DNA of 59,350 nt, taken from the NCBI GenBank assembly GCA_021790995.1, contig JAJYFA010000005.1, forward strand, positions 1 through 59,350, written 5' to 3'. The notes under the pieces are model-generated. The model saw only the letters and a list, made by a program, of their open reading frames with translations, was not told where the DNA came from and ran no database searches. Shown here piece after piece: positions 9,741 through 17,721 of the stretch. Origin of the DNA: Acidobacteriota bacterium (GTDB taxonomy: Bacteria; Acidobacteriota; Terriglobia; Terriglobales; Acidobacteriaceae). A program made the translations under genes and the position numbers. Every line of letters starts with the position of its first letter. The stretch's first letter is position 1.

Positions 9741-10012
9741 CAACTGCTCCTTTTCAGAGTGCAAACAAAGCCGTTCTTGCGCTTCGCTCTGCGCCTCTGA
9801 TACAACCACCTGCCAATTTAGACGCTGTAACCTCTCCTAAAGTGGCAGGAAATCCCTCACCCCTCTGGGGCACACTACTACGCGCCGCCAGGGAAGGCGG
9901 TAATCCGATTGTACCTCCTGGATTGAAAAGTTGAAGCAATTCATCTGCCACAAAAGGCCCAGAATTATGCCCTCACCCGTTCCTCTTGTCACTTTGGGCC
10001 CGGCCTCAAGAA

Positions 10013-11470
10013 TCAATCCGATTTGGCACCGGCGACGGTAATCGCGAGACCCGGCTCGGGTTCCAGTTCCACACCCTGCATCCATACGATGCGCCCACCG
10101 ACCTCCAGTACTGGCCAAAGTGCCCGTTCGCTGCCTGTAACATGCAGACGTTCCAGCACTTCCTTCACTTTGCGCGGTCCGTTCGAATAGCGCAGCCGCA
10201 CCCGGTCGCCGGGCCTCCAGTTGCGCAGGGTTGCCGTTTGCGGCATCGGCTCCCGCGGAAGTTCCAATTTTTCAGTAGCTCCTGATGAAGAAGTATCGAT
10301 GCGGAGACGGATTCCAAACTCCGGCGCACCGATCTCGCCCGGAATCGGCCCACAGTACTCCAAAACCCGCGCCTCCGGGCTGTTAGCCTTTACGGCGGGC
10401 TCGGGGACCATCGAAAAGCGGAGTTCCCTCGCCGACCGTTCCGCGCACAAGCCCTGCGGCAGCGCCAGCCGCTGCCCGGCCCGGCCGCCAAGGGCCAGGG
10501 CCCGCACGGCCTCGGTGGCGGCAAAGTCAAGCGCGACGCCAAATTGTTCTGCAACGTGGCGTACAAGTCGTCTTTGCAACGCTGGAGCCAGCGCCGCCAG
10601 CCGACTGACTTCCATGGCCAGCCCTGCGCCAGAAACCTCACCAGCCGTACGGCCACCACCCCGGGCCGGTCGCCCGGGAAGTATCAGTCGGGGAGCCAGC
10701 CGGGCTAGCTCTGCCTGCCACCAGGCCTCCTCATCATGCGCCAGCTCCGCCATCTGCGCCAGGTGCTCGCGCAGCCGAGGATTCCAGCCTTCGAGCAGCG
10801 GCAGCAGTTCGTGCCGGATGCGGTTGCGCGTGAACGTGAGATGCCGGTTCGAGGAGTCTTCGCGCCAGTCCTGGTCCAATGCATCCAAATACGCCAGGAT
10901 CTCGGCGCGCGTGGTATGAAGCAGCGGACGCACAATGGCGCCCGATCCCGCGGTTTCGAGCCTGGGACTGATGCCTGCCAGACCCTCTGTCCACGCACCA
11001 CGCAGAAACTTCGCCAGAACCGTCTCCGCCTGGTCGTCGCGCGTGTGCGCTGTAACGATTGCGTCGAGCGGCTCAGTGGATAGGAGTTCCCGGAACCATG
11101 CGTAACGCAGCCGCCGTGCGGCCTCTTCGATGGTTTCAGCCGGCTTGCCCAATTTTGCGTCAGCCTTCGCCTCAGCGGTCGTATCGACGAGCGCCTCATG
11201 AAAGAGAATCTCCAGCCGGGCCGTCAACGCGCGGCAGAACTCCAGATCTCCGTCGGCTTCTGCGCCGCGCAGCCCGTGATGCAGGTGAGCGGCATGGAGC
11301 ACAAGGCCCAGCTCCACACGCCGCGCGGCCAGCGCGCGCAGCAGCGCCACCGAGTCGGCGCCGCCCGAGAGCGCCACGGCCAGTCTCATGCCGGGCTTGA
11401 GCATCGCGGTGTCGAGCGGCAGGCCCCGAGCGGAGTTCGGAGCGGACTTCGACTTGGGCGAATGGGGCAC
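10013..11470 (-). CDS. tilS: tRNA(Ile)-lysidine synthetase
   Basis: TilS modifies C34 of the CAU-anticodon isoleucine tRNA to lysidine, changing both codon reading and charging. The 485-aa protein has the N-type PP-loop SGGADSVALL near residue 35, the HHGLRGAEAD and AHTRDDQAETVL motifs of the catalytic domain, and the RNRIRHELLPLL segment that leads into the substrate-binding helices, followed by the usual C-terminal domain. GTG 11470 is the first start; ATG 11404 (MLKPGMRLAVALSGG) is a plausible shorter start, and neither has a clear Shine-Dalgarno. The tilS-ftsH order is common in bacteria. Confidence 0.92.
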   Translation of the reverse strand: MPHSPKSKSAPNSARGLPLDTAMLKPGMRLAVALSGGADSVALLRALAARRVELGLVLHAAHLHHGLRGAEADGDLEFCRALTARLEILFHEALVDTTAEAKADAKLGKPAETIEEAARRLRYAWFRELLSTEPLDAIVTAHTRDDQAETVLAKFLRGAWTEGLAGISPRLETAGSGAIVRPLLHTTRAEILAYLDALDQDWREDSSNRHLTFTRNRIRHELLPLLEGWNPRLREHLAQMAELAHDEEAWWQAELARLAPRLILPGRPARGGGRTAGEVSGAGLAMEVSRLAALAPALQRRLVRHVAEQFGVALDFAATEAVRALALGGRAGQRLALPQGLCAERSARELRFSMVPEPAVKANSPEARVLEYCGPIPGEIGAPEFGIRLRIDTSSSGATEKLELPREPMPQTATLRNWRPGDRVRLRYSNGPRKVKEVLERLHVTGSERALWPVLEVGGRIVWMQGVELEPEPGLAITVAGAKSD

Positions 11471-11817
11471 GAGAGGATGATAGCGCGCCGGCGCCGATCC
11501 GCCAGGCTTTCGCCTCCTTGAAGCGCAGTCCTACCTCAAGCCGCAGTAAGTTCCATGATCAAACTACTAACTTCCGAATCGCCGGTCATCCGACCGGAAA
11601 CAAAAAGTCGTATCGATTCTCAATCCTTCTCAGACGTGGTTTGGATCAGACGCGGGTTGGCCCACTGCGCGCTTGCGGTGCAGCCCAAAAGCTGCATTGG
11701 GGAAGATTAGGCGGTAATCCGCTTGGGATGGCCTGCCCAGTAATCTTTCGGGCGGCCTAAATCAAAGTGTTTGAGATCGCATCGGTTGCATTCCCGGAGA
11801 TCTTGAAATGCAGTCAC
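11471..11817. other. Gene-free stretch upstream of tilS
   Basis: No convincing coding frame is seen. It holds two small hairpins: GCAGC-CCAAAA-GCTGC at 11680-11695 and GCGG-TAAT-CCGC at 11711-11722. The tilS promoter should lie at the left end but no good -35/-10 pair is evident. Confidence 0.5.
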
Positions 11818-12714
11818 TTAGCGCGAAGAGGGCATTTCCAGCTTCAAACGATGATTTCGGTGATCGAGAGTAATCGCCAACCTGTTGCAAATACCCCCCA
11901 GAGTCACAACAGGAAGCATATCGGAAATGAGCAACGTTGGGCGATGTACTTGCAGATCGCCGATCATAAGGTCTCCATCCAGCGTTGCAATGTATCGTGT
12001 GTAACTATGTCCAAGGATGTCTTTGACTGTTCCGCTCTCCTGCATGGGCGCCATCAAATGTAGCTTCTGGACAAGTTGAAAAGGCGCCATGAGATCAGCC
12101 CCCGTACTTCTTGCACCTGTATCCAGCATCGCAGACGTGGGTACACCGCCCAATACGACTGGTATGAACGGATGAGCATGATACGCGTCTGTGTAGGTCA
12201 AGACAGTTTTCCCGTCTGAAACCGGCAAACTTCCCTCCGACACGAACAATTTATCGTGCACATAATCGAGCTTCAACAACAGATCATTGAAGAGTCCAAT
12301 ACCCAGCGTTCCTCCGCCGCCTCCTGGTGTTCCTGAAAAGCCAACACCTATCACATTCCTAAACGAATGGCCCGCCAGCTGGAGCAAGTCGATACGCAAC
12401 ATTTCCACGGCAGGACCGCAGCCACTATCCTTGAACCCCTGGGCATAGGTTTTGCTCACGGTTGGCAAATGAAGCCGTTGAGCGAGTTCTGGATCAATGA
12501 GGAATGCTCCCGCAGCCCCGGTATCGACTCCAAAATGGAAGGGACCCTGCCCGTTAATTTTAATTTCAATGCCATCTTTGAACGGAACTCCTTGTACCGA
12601 ATCAACACTTTGACAGACGGCATAGCAAACAAACAAATATCCCGGAATTAAAACCAGAACATAAGCAGAAAAACGATTCAAGGCAACGATCAAACCCTTC
12701 CGGATGACTTTCAT
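11818..12714 (-). CDS. Exported retropepsin-like aspartyl protease
   Basis: This 298-aa protein has an N-terminal hydrophobic segment (about residues 15-34) that is likely a signal peptide or anchor. Two pepsin/retropepsin half-sites follow: FGVDTGAAGAFL near residue 67 and AMLDTGARSTG near residue 197, each with the D-T-G catalytic triad. Two D-T-G sites in one chain imply a single-chain bilobal aspartic protease of the kind seen in many acidobacterial exported proteins. GTPGGGGGTLGIGLFND could act as the flap region. I start at ATG 12712-12714; TTG codons just upstream are less likely. It diverges from ispD. The substrate is unknown. Confidence 0.8.
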   Translation of the reverse strand: MKVIRKGLIVALNRFSAYVLVLIPGYLFVCYAVCQSVDSVQGVPFKDGIEIKINGQGPFHFGVDTGAAGAFLIDPELAQRLHLPTVSKTYAQGFKDSGCGPAVEMLRIDLLQLAGHSFRNVIGVGFSGTPGGGGGTLGIGLFNDLLLKLDYVHDKLFVSEGSLPVSDGKTVLTYTDAYHAHPFIPVVLGGVPTSAMLDTGARSTGADLMAPFQLVQKLHLMAPMQESGTVKDILGHSYTRYIATLDGDLMIGDLQVHRPTLLISDMLPVVTLGGICNRLAITLDHRNHRLKLEMPSSR

Positions 12715-12873
12715 GACCAACAATTATACCCGCCGCTGCTTTTCCGAATTCCGGTTGTATCGTCGGCAATCCTGAAATTACTATTTCTATAACATCACGC
12801 TGACCCACGGCCGAACGAGCGGAATTCAGGCGCGTCAGGCCGCAGGCCCGCACGGTGCTATACTCGCAGAGCC

Positions 12874-13572
12874 ATGCAAGTCTTTGTCATCCTTCCCGCC
12901 GCGGGGCTTGGAACCCGCATGGCGGGTCCGCAGCCCAAGCAGTTTCTCGCCCTCGCCGGCGTGCCGATCCTGATTCATTCACTGCGCGCCTTTGCCGCGG
13001 CGCCGCGCGTGACGTCAATCTACGTGGCCGTGCGCAAGATCGAAATGGAGCGCGCCGAGGCCCAGGTGGCCGAGTACGGTTTTGCCAGCCGGGCGCGCGT
13101 GGTGGAGGGCGGCGAAAAGCGCCAGGAGTCAGTGGCCAACGCGCTCGGTGTTCTGCCGGCACAGCCTGACGACATCGTTCTCGTCCACGACGCCGTACGC
13201 CCGCTCATCGACGCGGCCACGATCGAACGCACCATCGACGCGGTGATCGAGCACAGTGCGGCCATCGTTGGCATGCCCGCCATCGACACCATCAAGCAGG
13301 TCGAGCGCACCGCGCACGGAGCCATCGTCACCGCGACCATCCCGCGCGAGTTTGTCGTCCAGGCGCAGACGCCCCAGGGCTTTCGCTACGCTCTGCTCCA
13401 GAGAGCTTTTGCCGAGGCCACGGCCGACGGCTTTGTAGGCACCGATGAAGCTTCGCTTTTGGAGCGCGCCGGAATTCCCGTAGCCGTGGTGCCCGGTTCT
13501 CAGGTTAATCTGAAGATAACGCAGCCCGGCGATCTGGAACTGGCGGAGTTTTATCTGAAGCAGCGCAGTTAG
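12874..13572 (+). CDS. ispD: 2-C-methyl-D-erythritol 4-phosphate cytidylyltransferase
   Basis: IspD makes CDP-methylerythritol from MEP and CTP in the non-mevalonate isoprenoid pathway. The 232-aa product has the nucleotidyltransferase loop PAAGLGTRMAGPQPKQF at the N-terminus, VHDAVRPL with the metal-binding Asp, and QTPQGFRY and GTDEASLLE in the C-terminal half, all IspD landmarks. A TATACT box at 12859-12864 lies only 9 nt before the ATG, so the mRNA could have a very short leader or be leaderless. ispF follows after 163 bp in the same direction. Confidence 0.95.
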   Translation: MQVFVILPAAGLGTRMAGPQPKQFLALAGVPILIHSLRAFAAAPRVTSIYVAVRKIEMERAEAQVAEYGFASRARVVEGGEKRQESVANALGVLPAQPDDIVLVHDAVRPLIDAATIERTIDAVIEHSAAIVGMPAIDTIKQVERTAHGAIVTATIPREFVVQAQTPQGFRYALLQRAFAEATADGFVGTDEASLLERAGIPVAVVPGSQVNLKITQPGDLELAEFYLKQRS

Positions 13573-13735
13573 CGGTGCCGGCGCAGTTGGCGGAGTTGGC
13601 GATCCGCTGCCGGAGCCGGGCTTTGAAAGGGCATGACTTCAGTTGTGCCGGCGCGGTCATTAAAGCAGCTGGGGTTTGGCCCCTCCGGGATCGTTTCCTC
13701 ACAATCTAGATCTCTGCCACAGGCTGGTAAGGAAC

Positions 13736-14362
13736 ATGGGAAAGTCGGACACACGCATCGGTTTTGGCTACGACTCGCACGAATTTAAACCGGGTGTGCC
13801 GTTGCGCATTGGCGGGATGACTCTCGACCACCCCCAGGGCCTGGCCGGCCACTCCGACGGCGATGTGCTGCTGCACGCCATCACCGACGCGCTGCTCGGC
13901 GCTGTGGCTGCCGGCGACATCGGCAGCTTCTTCCCGCCCGGCGATCCGCGCTGGAAAGACGCCGACTCCGCCATTTTTCTCAACCTGGCTCTCGAAGAGT
14001 TGCAGCACGCAGGCTATCGCGTCGTTAACGTCGATACCACGCTGATCCTCGCCCGGCCCAAGATCGCGCCCATCGCTCCCGAGATGTGCGCCCGCGTTGC
14101 CGATCTGCTCGGCGTCGAAGTGAATCAGGTGAGCATCAAGGCCAAGACACCCGAGGGACTGAACCTCGATCACGTGGCCCAGTGCCACGCCGTAGCGATG
14201 GTCGAGCGCGTGCCGGAATCTGACGAGCTGAAAAGCATGGAAGCCGTCATCGAAAGCCAGCGCCAGCTTGAAGATGTGGTCGACGACCTGCTCGCCTCGG
14301 TCCATGGCGTGCCCAAGCGGCGCTCTATCGTGCCTGTCTACGACACTGAAGACATTACCTGA
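13736..14362 (+). CDS. ispF: 2-C-methyl-D-erythritol 2,4-cyclodiphosphate synthase with C-terminal extension
   Basis: IspF cyclises CDP-ME-2-phosphate to MEcPP as a zinc-dependent homotrimer. The protein has GFGYDSHEF with the metal Asp and His, GGMTLDHPQGLAGHSDGD with the third metal His, and DIGSFFPPGDPRWKDADS. The start is ATG 13736 with AAGGA just upstream. IspF is normally about 160 aa; here a soluble tail of about 45 residues (from PESDELK to the end) follows the core. The tail is charged and helical in its first half. Its role is unknown. Confidence 0.93.
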   Translation: MGKSDTRIGFGYDSHEFKPGVPLRIGGMTLDHPQGLAGHSDGDVLLHAITDALLGAVAAGDIGSFFPPGDPRWKDADSAIFLNLALEELQHAGYRVVNVDTTLILARPKIAPIAPEMCARVADLLGVEVNQVSIKAKTPEGLNLDHVAQCHAVAMVERVPESDELKSMEAVIESQRQLEDVVDDLLASVHGVPKRRSIVPVYDTEDIT

Positions 14363-14406
14363 GGGCAGCAAACACGAGCCGAGGGGCAAGGGACTTTTTC
14401 GGCGTC

Positions 14407-14438
14407 CCATCCCTTCGCGTTCCATGCGAAAGCGATGG
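14407..14438. terminator. Hairpin between convergent ispF and a DUF2892 gene
   Basis: CCATC and TTCGC on the left pair with GCGAA and GATGG on the right around a short loop, with two small internal mismatches. No U-run follows, so termination is plausible from position but not proven. Confidence 0.4.
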
Positions 14439-14476
14439 GGCGCCGCGGTACCCAATGGCAAAAGTTTCTCCAATCC

Positions 14477-14671
14477 CTACTTCGTCTTGCAGGTCTTGAT
14501 CCCGCATACTGCGTAGAGCGGGCAGAACCCCATCAGCGCCGTGCCCAGCGGCACCAGCCCGATCAGTCCCACCCATCTCATGTTTCCTTGAAGAACGACC
14601 AGAAGGCTCAAAAGTCCCAGACCCACCACCACGCGCACAACTTTGTCAGCGGTTCCTACGTTACTGTTCAT
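14477..14671 (-). CDS. DUF2892 / YgaP-type small membrane protein
   Basis: This 64-residue protein starts MNSNVGTADKVVRVVVG and has two closely packed hydrophobic helices (LGLLSLLVVLQG and VGLIGLVPLGTALMGF). It ends with CPLYAVCGIKTC, the Cys-rich tail typical of the DUF2892 membrane domain, which also occurs as the transmembrane part of the rhodanese YgaP. The start is set by a strong AAGGAGGGGGA at 14675-14685; upstream in-frame codons have no such support. Function is unknown. It converges on ispF. Confidence 0.85.
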   Translation of the reverse strand: MNSNVGTADKVVRVVVGLGLLSLLVVLQGNMRWVGLIGLVPLGTALMGFCPLYAVCGIKTCKTK

Positions 14672-14861
14672 TTTCCCCCTCCTTCGCCGCGATCCGGTTG
14701 ATGCCGGATCGATCGGACTCAATAGCAGTATAGGAACCCGGCAAGCTGCCTGTCTGCTTTCCTCGCGGCCACGAGGGACCGTCAACGATTCTCATTGCGG
14801 AATCCAATTTTTTTCTGTACCTTGGCTGCAACGTTTTTCACCCCATTCCGGAGCGATCTTT

Positions 14862-15176
14862 ATGAACTTACTGGCGATTTTTCTCCAAAGCCAAATGGAT
14901 TCTCCTGTCGCGCGCGAAGCCTTGATGATGTTGGGCCCTCTCGTCATGATTGTGGTCGTCGTCGCCCTGGCGATCATCCTTATCCCCTTCTGGTTCATCT
15001 GCAAGAAGGCGGGATTTTCGCCCTGGCTCACGCTTTTGAACATCATTCCGCTCGGCAATCTGGTGCTGATTTACGTGCTCGCCTTTGCCGAGTGGAAGGT
15101 GGTTCCTGCCGCGCAACTCGCATCCAATCCGCCTCCGTATCAGCCACCCTACCCCCCGGCACCGCCCGCAGCCTGA
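14862..15176 (+). CDS. Small membrane protein with Pro-rich tail, unknown function
   Basis: This 104-aa protein has a hydrophobic helix (MMLGPLVMIVVVVALAIILIPFWFI), a basic loop CKKAGFSPW and a second membrane segment (LTLLNIIPLGNLVLIYVLAFAEW). It then has a soluble tail rich in Pro and Tyr (NPPPYQPPYPPAPPAA). The layout resembles DUF5684-like integral membrane proteins. ATG 14862 is preceded by GGAG at 14850-14853. It lies 44 bp upstream of gltX in the same direction and may share its transcript. Confidence 0.7.
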   Translation: MNLLAIFLQSQMDSPVAREALMMLGPLVMIVVVVALAIILIPFWFICKKAGFSPWLTLLNIIPLGNLVLIYVLAFAEWKVVPAAQLASNPPPYQPPYPPAPPAA

Positions 15177-15220
15177 TACGTGGCCTCCATGTAGCAGGAC
15201 GCAATGTTTTAGCATCGTAG

Positions 15221-16774
15221 ATGAAAGCAATCGCTATGATGCCTGATTCAATGACCTCAGTCTCCGCACCCCCGCGCGTGCGCTTTGCACCCTCGCCGAC
15301 CGGTTTTCTCCACGTCGGCAGCGCGCGCACGTTTATCTTTAATTGGCTCTATACCCGCCACAATCACGGCGTCATGGTGCTCCGCCTCGACGATACCGAT
15401 GTCGAGCGCAACACCGATGCCAGCGTGCAGTCCATCTTCGAGGGGTTGCGCTGGCTAGGCCTCGACTGGGACGAGGAGTACAAGCAATCCGAGCGGCTCG
15501 ACCTCCATCGCAAGGCCGCCGAAGCGATCTTCGCCAGGGGCCTGGCCTATCGCGACTTCACCCCCGCCCACGTTGACGACGACAGCCCGTCCGCCTCCGC
15601 GCATGGCGCATGGCTCTTCAATCCCGGCATGCGCGAGATGTCGCGCGAAGAGTCCGACCGCCGCGCTGCCGCCGGCGAGCCCTTTGCTCTGCGCTATCGT
15701 GTGCCTCGCGGTGAAGGCCGCATCCTGCATTTTGTTGACGGCGTCTACGGCGCGCAGTCTCGCCCCGCCGATGAGGTCGAGGACTTTGCCTTGCTGCGGT
15801 CTGCCGGGGCCCCCAAGGACAGGTCTTCGTCCTTGGGGTTGTGGGACGGCATGCCGACCTACCATCTTGCCTCCTGCGTTGACGACGCAGACCTGGCCAT
15901 CAGTCACATCATCCGCGGCCAGGACCACCTGACCAATACCTACAAGCACCTGCTGATCTTCGAGGCTCTCGGCGCCCCGGCGCCGCACTTCGCCCATCTG
16001 CCACTGCTGGTCGCGCCCGACGGCGCCAAGCTCTCCAAGCGGAAACACGGCCCGGTCGTGAGCGTTACGACCTATCGCGATGCCGGCTTCCTGCCCCAGG
16101 CCTTCGTCAACTTCCTCTGCCTGCTCGGCTGGTCGCCCAAAAACGACCGCGATTTCCTGGTTTTGGATGAGATTCGTGAGCTGTTTACCTTGGAAGGCAT
16201 CCATCGCGCCAACGCCGTGGTCAATTTCACCGAAGAAGACCCCTTTGACGCCAAGGCCGTCTGGCTCAACGCCGAGCACATCCGGGCCCTGCCCGTCGAT
16301 GAGTTGAGCCGCTGTCTGACGCCATTCCTTGCGCAGGCTGGATTCAATCCAAAACCAGAAAAAATTGCCGCCGTCGTGCCGCTCATTCGCGAACGCATCA
16401 AGCTTTTGCGCGATGCGGTTCCCGCTGCCGATTTCTTCTTCGTTCCGGAACTTGCCCCCTATGATCCAGCCGAGCTGATCCCCCTCAAAAAGGGAGAAAC
16501 GACGGGCGATGCGGCTCTCGCGCTGCGCGTGCTCAAGACAGCACGAGAGGTTTTGGCTGCAACTCCGTTTGACCACGATTCGCTCGACAGGGCGCTGCGT
16601 GAAGCCGCCGCTTCGCTCGGTCTCAAGGCCGGCCCGATGTTCCAGCCCGTCCGCGTGGCCGTCTGCGGCCGCAAGAACGCGCCGCCACTGTTTGAAACGC
16701 TGATGGTTCTGGGCCGCGAGGTCTGCCTCGAACGCATCGCCCAGGCCATAGTTCTGCTGCAATCGCTCGCCTGA
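15221..16774 (+). CDS. gltX: Glutamyl-tRNA synthetase
   Basis: This class I synthetase charges tRNA-Glu. Its HIGH motif is [14 protein letters not shown] near residue 25, its KMSKS equivalent is KLSKRKHG near residue 270, and the C-terminal anticodon-binding helical domain ends LERIAQAI. Several Met codons crowd the start (15221, 15236, 15239, 15251) and none has a strong Shine-Dalgarno, so the true N-terminus may be up to 10 residues shorter. Unusually, 14 residues are inserted just before the conserved DGMPTYHLA segment, encoded by a palindromic DNA element. The last 120 nt have a diverged second copy downstream of the toxin-antitoxin pair. Confidence 0.95.
   Translation: MKAIAMMPDSMTSVSAPPRVRFAPSPTGFLHVGSARTFIFNWLYTRHNHGVMVLRLDDTDVERNTDASVQSIFEGLRWLGLDWDEEYKQSERLDLHRKAAEAIFARGLAYRDFTPAHVDDDSPSASAHGAWLFNPGMREMSREESDRRAAAGEPFALRYRVPRGEGRILHFVDGVYGAQSRPADEVEDFALLRSAGAPKDRSSSLGLWDGMPTYHLASCVDDADLAISHIIRGQDHLTNTYKHLLIFEALGAPAPHFAHLPLLVAPDGAKLSKRKHGPVVSVTTYRDAGFLPQAFVNFLCLLGWSPKNDRDFLVLDEIRELFTLEGIHRANAVVNFTEEDPFDAKAVWLNAEHIRALPVDELSRCLTPFLAQAGFNPKPEKIAAVVPLIRERIKLLRDAVPAADFFFVPELAPYDPAELIPLKKGETTGDAALALRVLKTAREVLAATPFDHDSLDRALREAAASLGLKAGPMFQPVRVAVCGRKNAPPLFETLMVLGREVCLERIAQAIVLLQSLA
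15803..15844. repeat. Palindromic in-frame insert inside gltX
   Basis: The 42 nt encode the extra residues [14 protein letters not shown] between LLRS and DGMPTYHLA, which are normally adjacent in GluRS. The DNA contains a perfect 10-bp inverted repeat, CCCCAAGGAC (15811-15820) and GTCCTTGGGG (15829-15838), with an 8-nt loop. Length divisible by three and a strong hairpin suggest a mobile palindromic element tolerated in frame. Confidence 0.75.
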
Positions 16775-16807
16775 GCCCACGCGCTGTCCCAGGTCCGAAG
16801 ATTCAGA

Positions 16808-16833
16808 CCTTTCGGCAAGCTCAGGGCAGGCTC
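16808..16833. repeat. Possible dispersed intergenic repeat fragment
   Basis: The string TTTCGGCAAGCTCAGGGCAG lies just after gltX. It resembles a widely dispersed intergenic repeat with the core TTCGACAAGCTCAGGGCAGG that I recall from several bacterial phyla. Only one copy is in this window, so its repeat status rests on recall. Confidence 0.4.
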
Positions 16834-16939
16834 TCGGACGCTCAAAGAAACGTGCCAATCGAAACCGGATCGACACCTCGGCTGTGCGCTTCCGAGATTT
16901 ATGTTTGACTGTCTGTAATCGATCAATTACACTCTGAGT

Positions 16940-17263
16940 ATGTTTTCCGTAAGGCCGCTCCCTGAATTCACTGTGTGGCTTGATGGATTGAAAGACATGA
17001 GGGTGCGCGGAGCGGTGGCGGAGGGCATCAAGCGTCTCTCCTTTGGCTTGCTCGGCGACTTCAAGGCGGTTGGCGGGGGCGTGATTGAGCTGCGCATTGA
17101 CTTCGGCGCAGGATGGCGTTTGTATTACACGCAGTGCGGGGCACAGATCGTCGTGTTGCTTGCGGGTGGCTCCAAACGCACGCAGAAGAGGGATATCCAG
17201 AGGGCTAAAGCTCTGGCCGCAATGCTGAAGAGCGAAGGGGGCAACGATGAGAAGAACCGTTAA
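16940..17263 (+). CDS. RelE/ParE-superfamily toxin (HigB/Gp49-like)
   Basis: This 107-aa basic protein follows the phage-derived Gp49/HigB-like pattern: LPEFTVWLDGLKDMRVRGAVAEGIKRL as two helices, then GVIELRIDFGAGWRLYYTQ and IVVLLAGGSKRTQKRDIQRAKAL, with the Arg/Lys-rich C-terminal active-site strand and helix. Such proteins are ribosome-dependent mRNA endonucleases. The downstream antitoxin gene overlaps it by 17 bp, so the order is toxin first, as in higBA. A TATG-rich leader with AATTACACTCTGAGT precedes the ATG. The pair sits between gltX and a partial second copy of the gltX 3' end. Confidence 0.88.
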   Translation: MFSVRPLPEFTVWLDGLKDMRVRGAVAEGIKRLSFGLLGDFKAVGGGVIELRIDFGAGWRLYYTQCGAQIVVLLAGGSKRTQKRDIQRAKALAAMLKSEGGNDEKNR

Positions 17264-17567
17264 CGTGCGCGAATTGCCTGAATTCGATCCCGCGCGCTAT
17301 CTCGACAACAAAGAGAGCATCGCCGTCTATCTGACCGGAATCCTGGAGGCGAATGACGCGGCCCTCCTGGCCTCGGCGTTGGGAGACATTGCCCGCGCGC
17401 GCGGCATGACGGAGATCGCCAAGGCCGCCGGAATCACCCGCGAAGCTCTCTACAAAGCCCTTCGCCCCGATAGCGCGCCGCGCTTCGAGACCATCAGCCG
17501 TGTCTGCGAGGCGCTCGGCGTGCGCCTGGTGGCTCAGCCCTTGTCAACCCGCAAAGCCGCCGCGTAA
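17247..17567 (+). CDS. HTH addiction-module antitoxin (HI1420/HigA-like)
   Basis: This 106-aa protein has an N-terminal segment EFDPARYLDNKESIAVYL that is typical of the HI1420-type antidote family, then an Xre-like helix-turn-helix (MTEIAKAAGITREALYKAL, RFETISRVCEALGVRL). It should bind and neutralise the overlapping RelE-like toxin and repress their shared promoter. The ATG is inside the toxin gene, so the two are translationally coupled. Confidence 0.9.
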   Translation: MRRTVNVRELPEFDPARYLDNKESIAVYLTGILEANDAALLASALGDIARARGMTEIAKAAGITREALYKALRPDSAPRFETISRVCEALGVRLVAQPLSTRKAAA

Positions 17568-17582
17568 ATGCCTGTGCCTGAT

Positions 17583-17705
17583 CGGATAGCCGTCTGCGAA
17601 CGGCAAACTGCACCCCCGCTTTTTGAAACCATGGCCGTTCTGGGCCGCGAGGTGTGCCTCGAACGCATCGCCCAGGCCATAGAGACACTGCAAGCTGCTT
17701 CATAA
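17583..17705 (+). pseudogene. Second, partial copy of the gltX 3' end
   Basis: From the CGG codon at 17583 to TAA at 17705 the sequence encodes [16 protein letters not shown] followed by [15 protein letters not shown] and a short tail, which is the C-terminus of GluRS. Aligned without gaps to the last 120 nt of gltX (16655-16774), I count 88 identical positions, with a central run of about 45 nt that differs at one base. It has no start codon of its own. The toxin-antitoxin pair lies exactly between the two copies. Confidence 0.88.
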
Positions 17706-17721
17706 TCAGGAATGGAAGACC

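Noticed and set aside
9895..11721. Shared 13-mer AGGCGGTAATCCG at 9895-9907 and 11709-11721
   Set aside because: Too short and with no flanking similarity; likely chance, although both copies lie in gaps around tilS.
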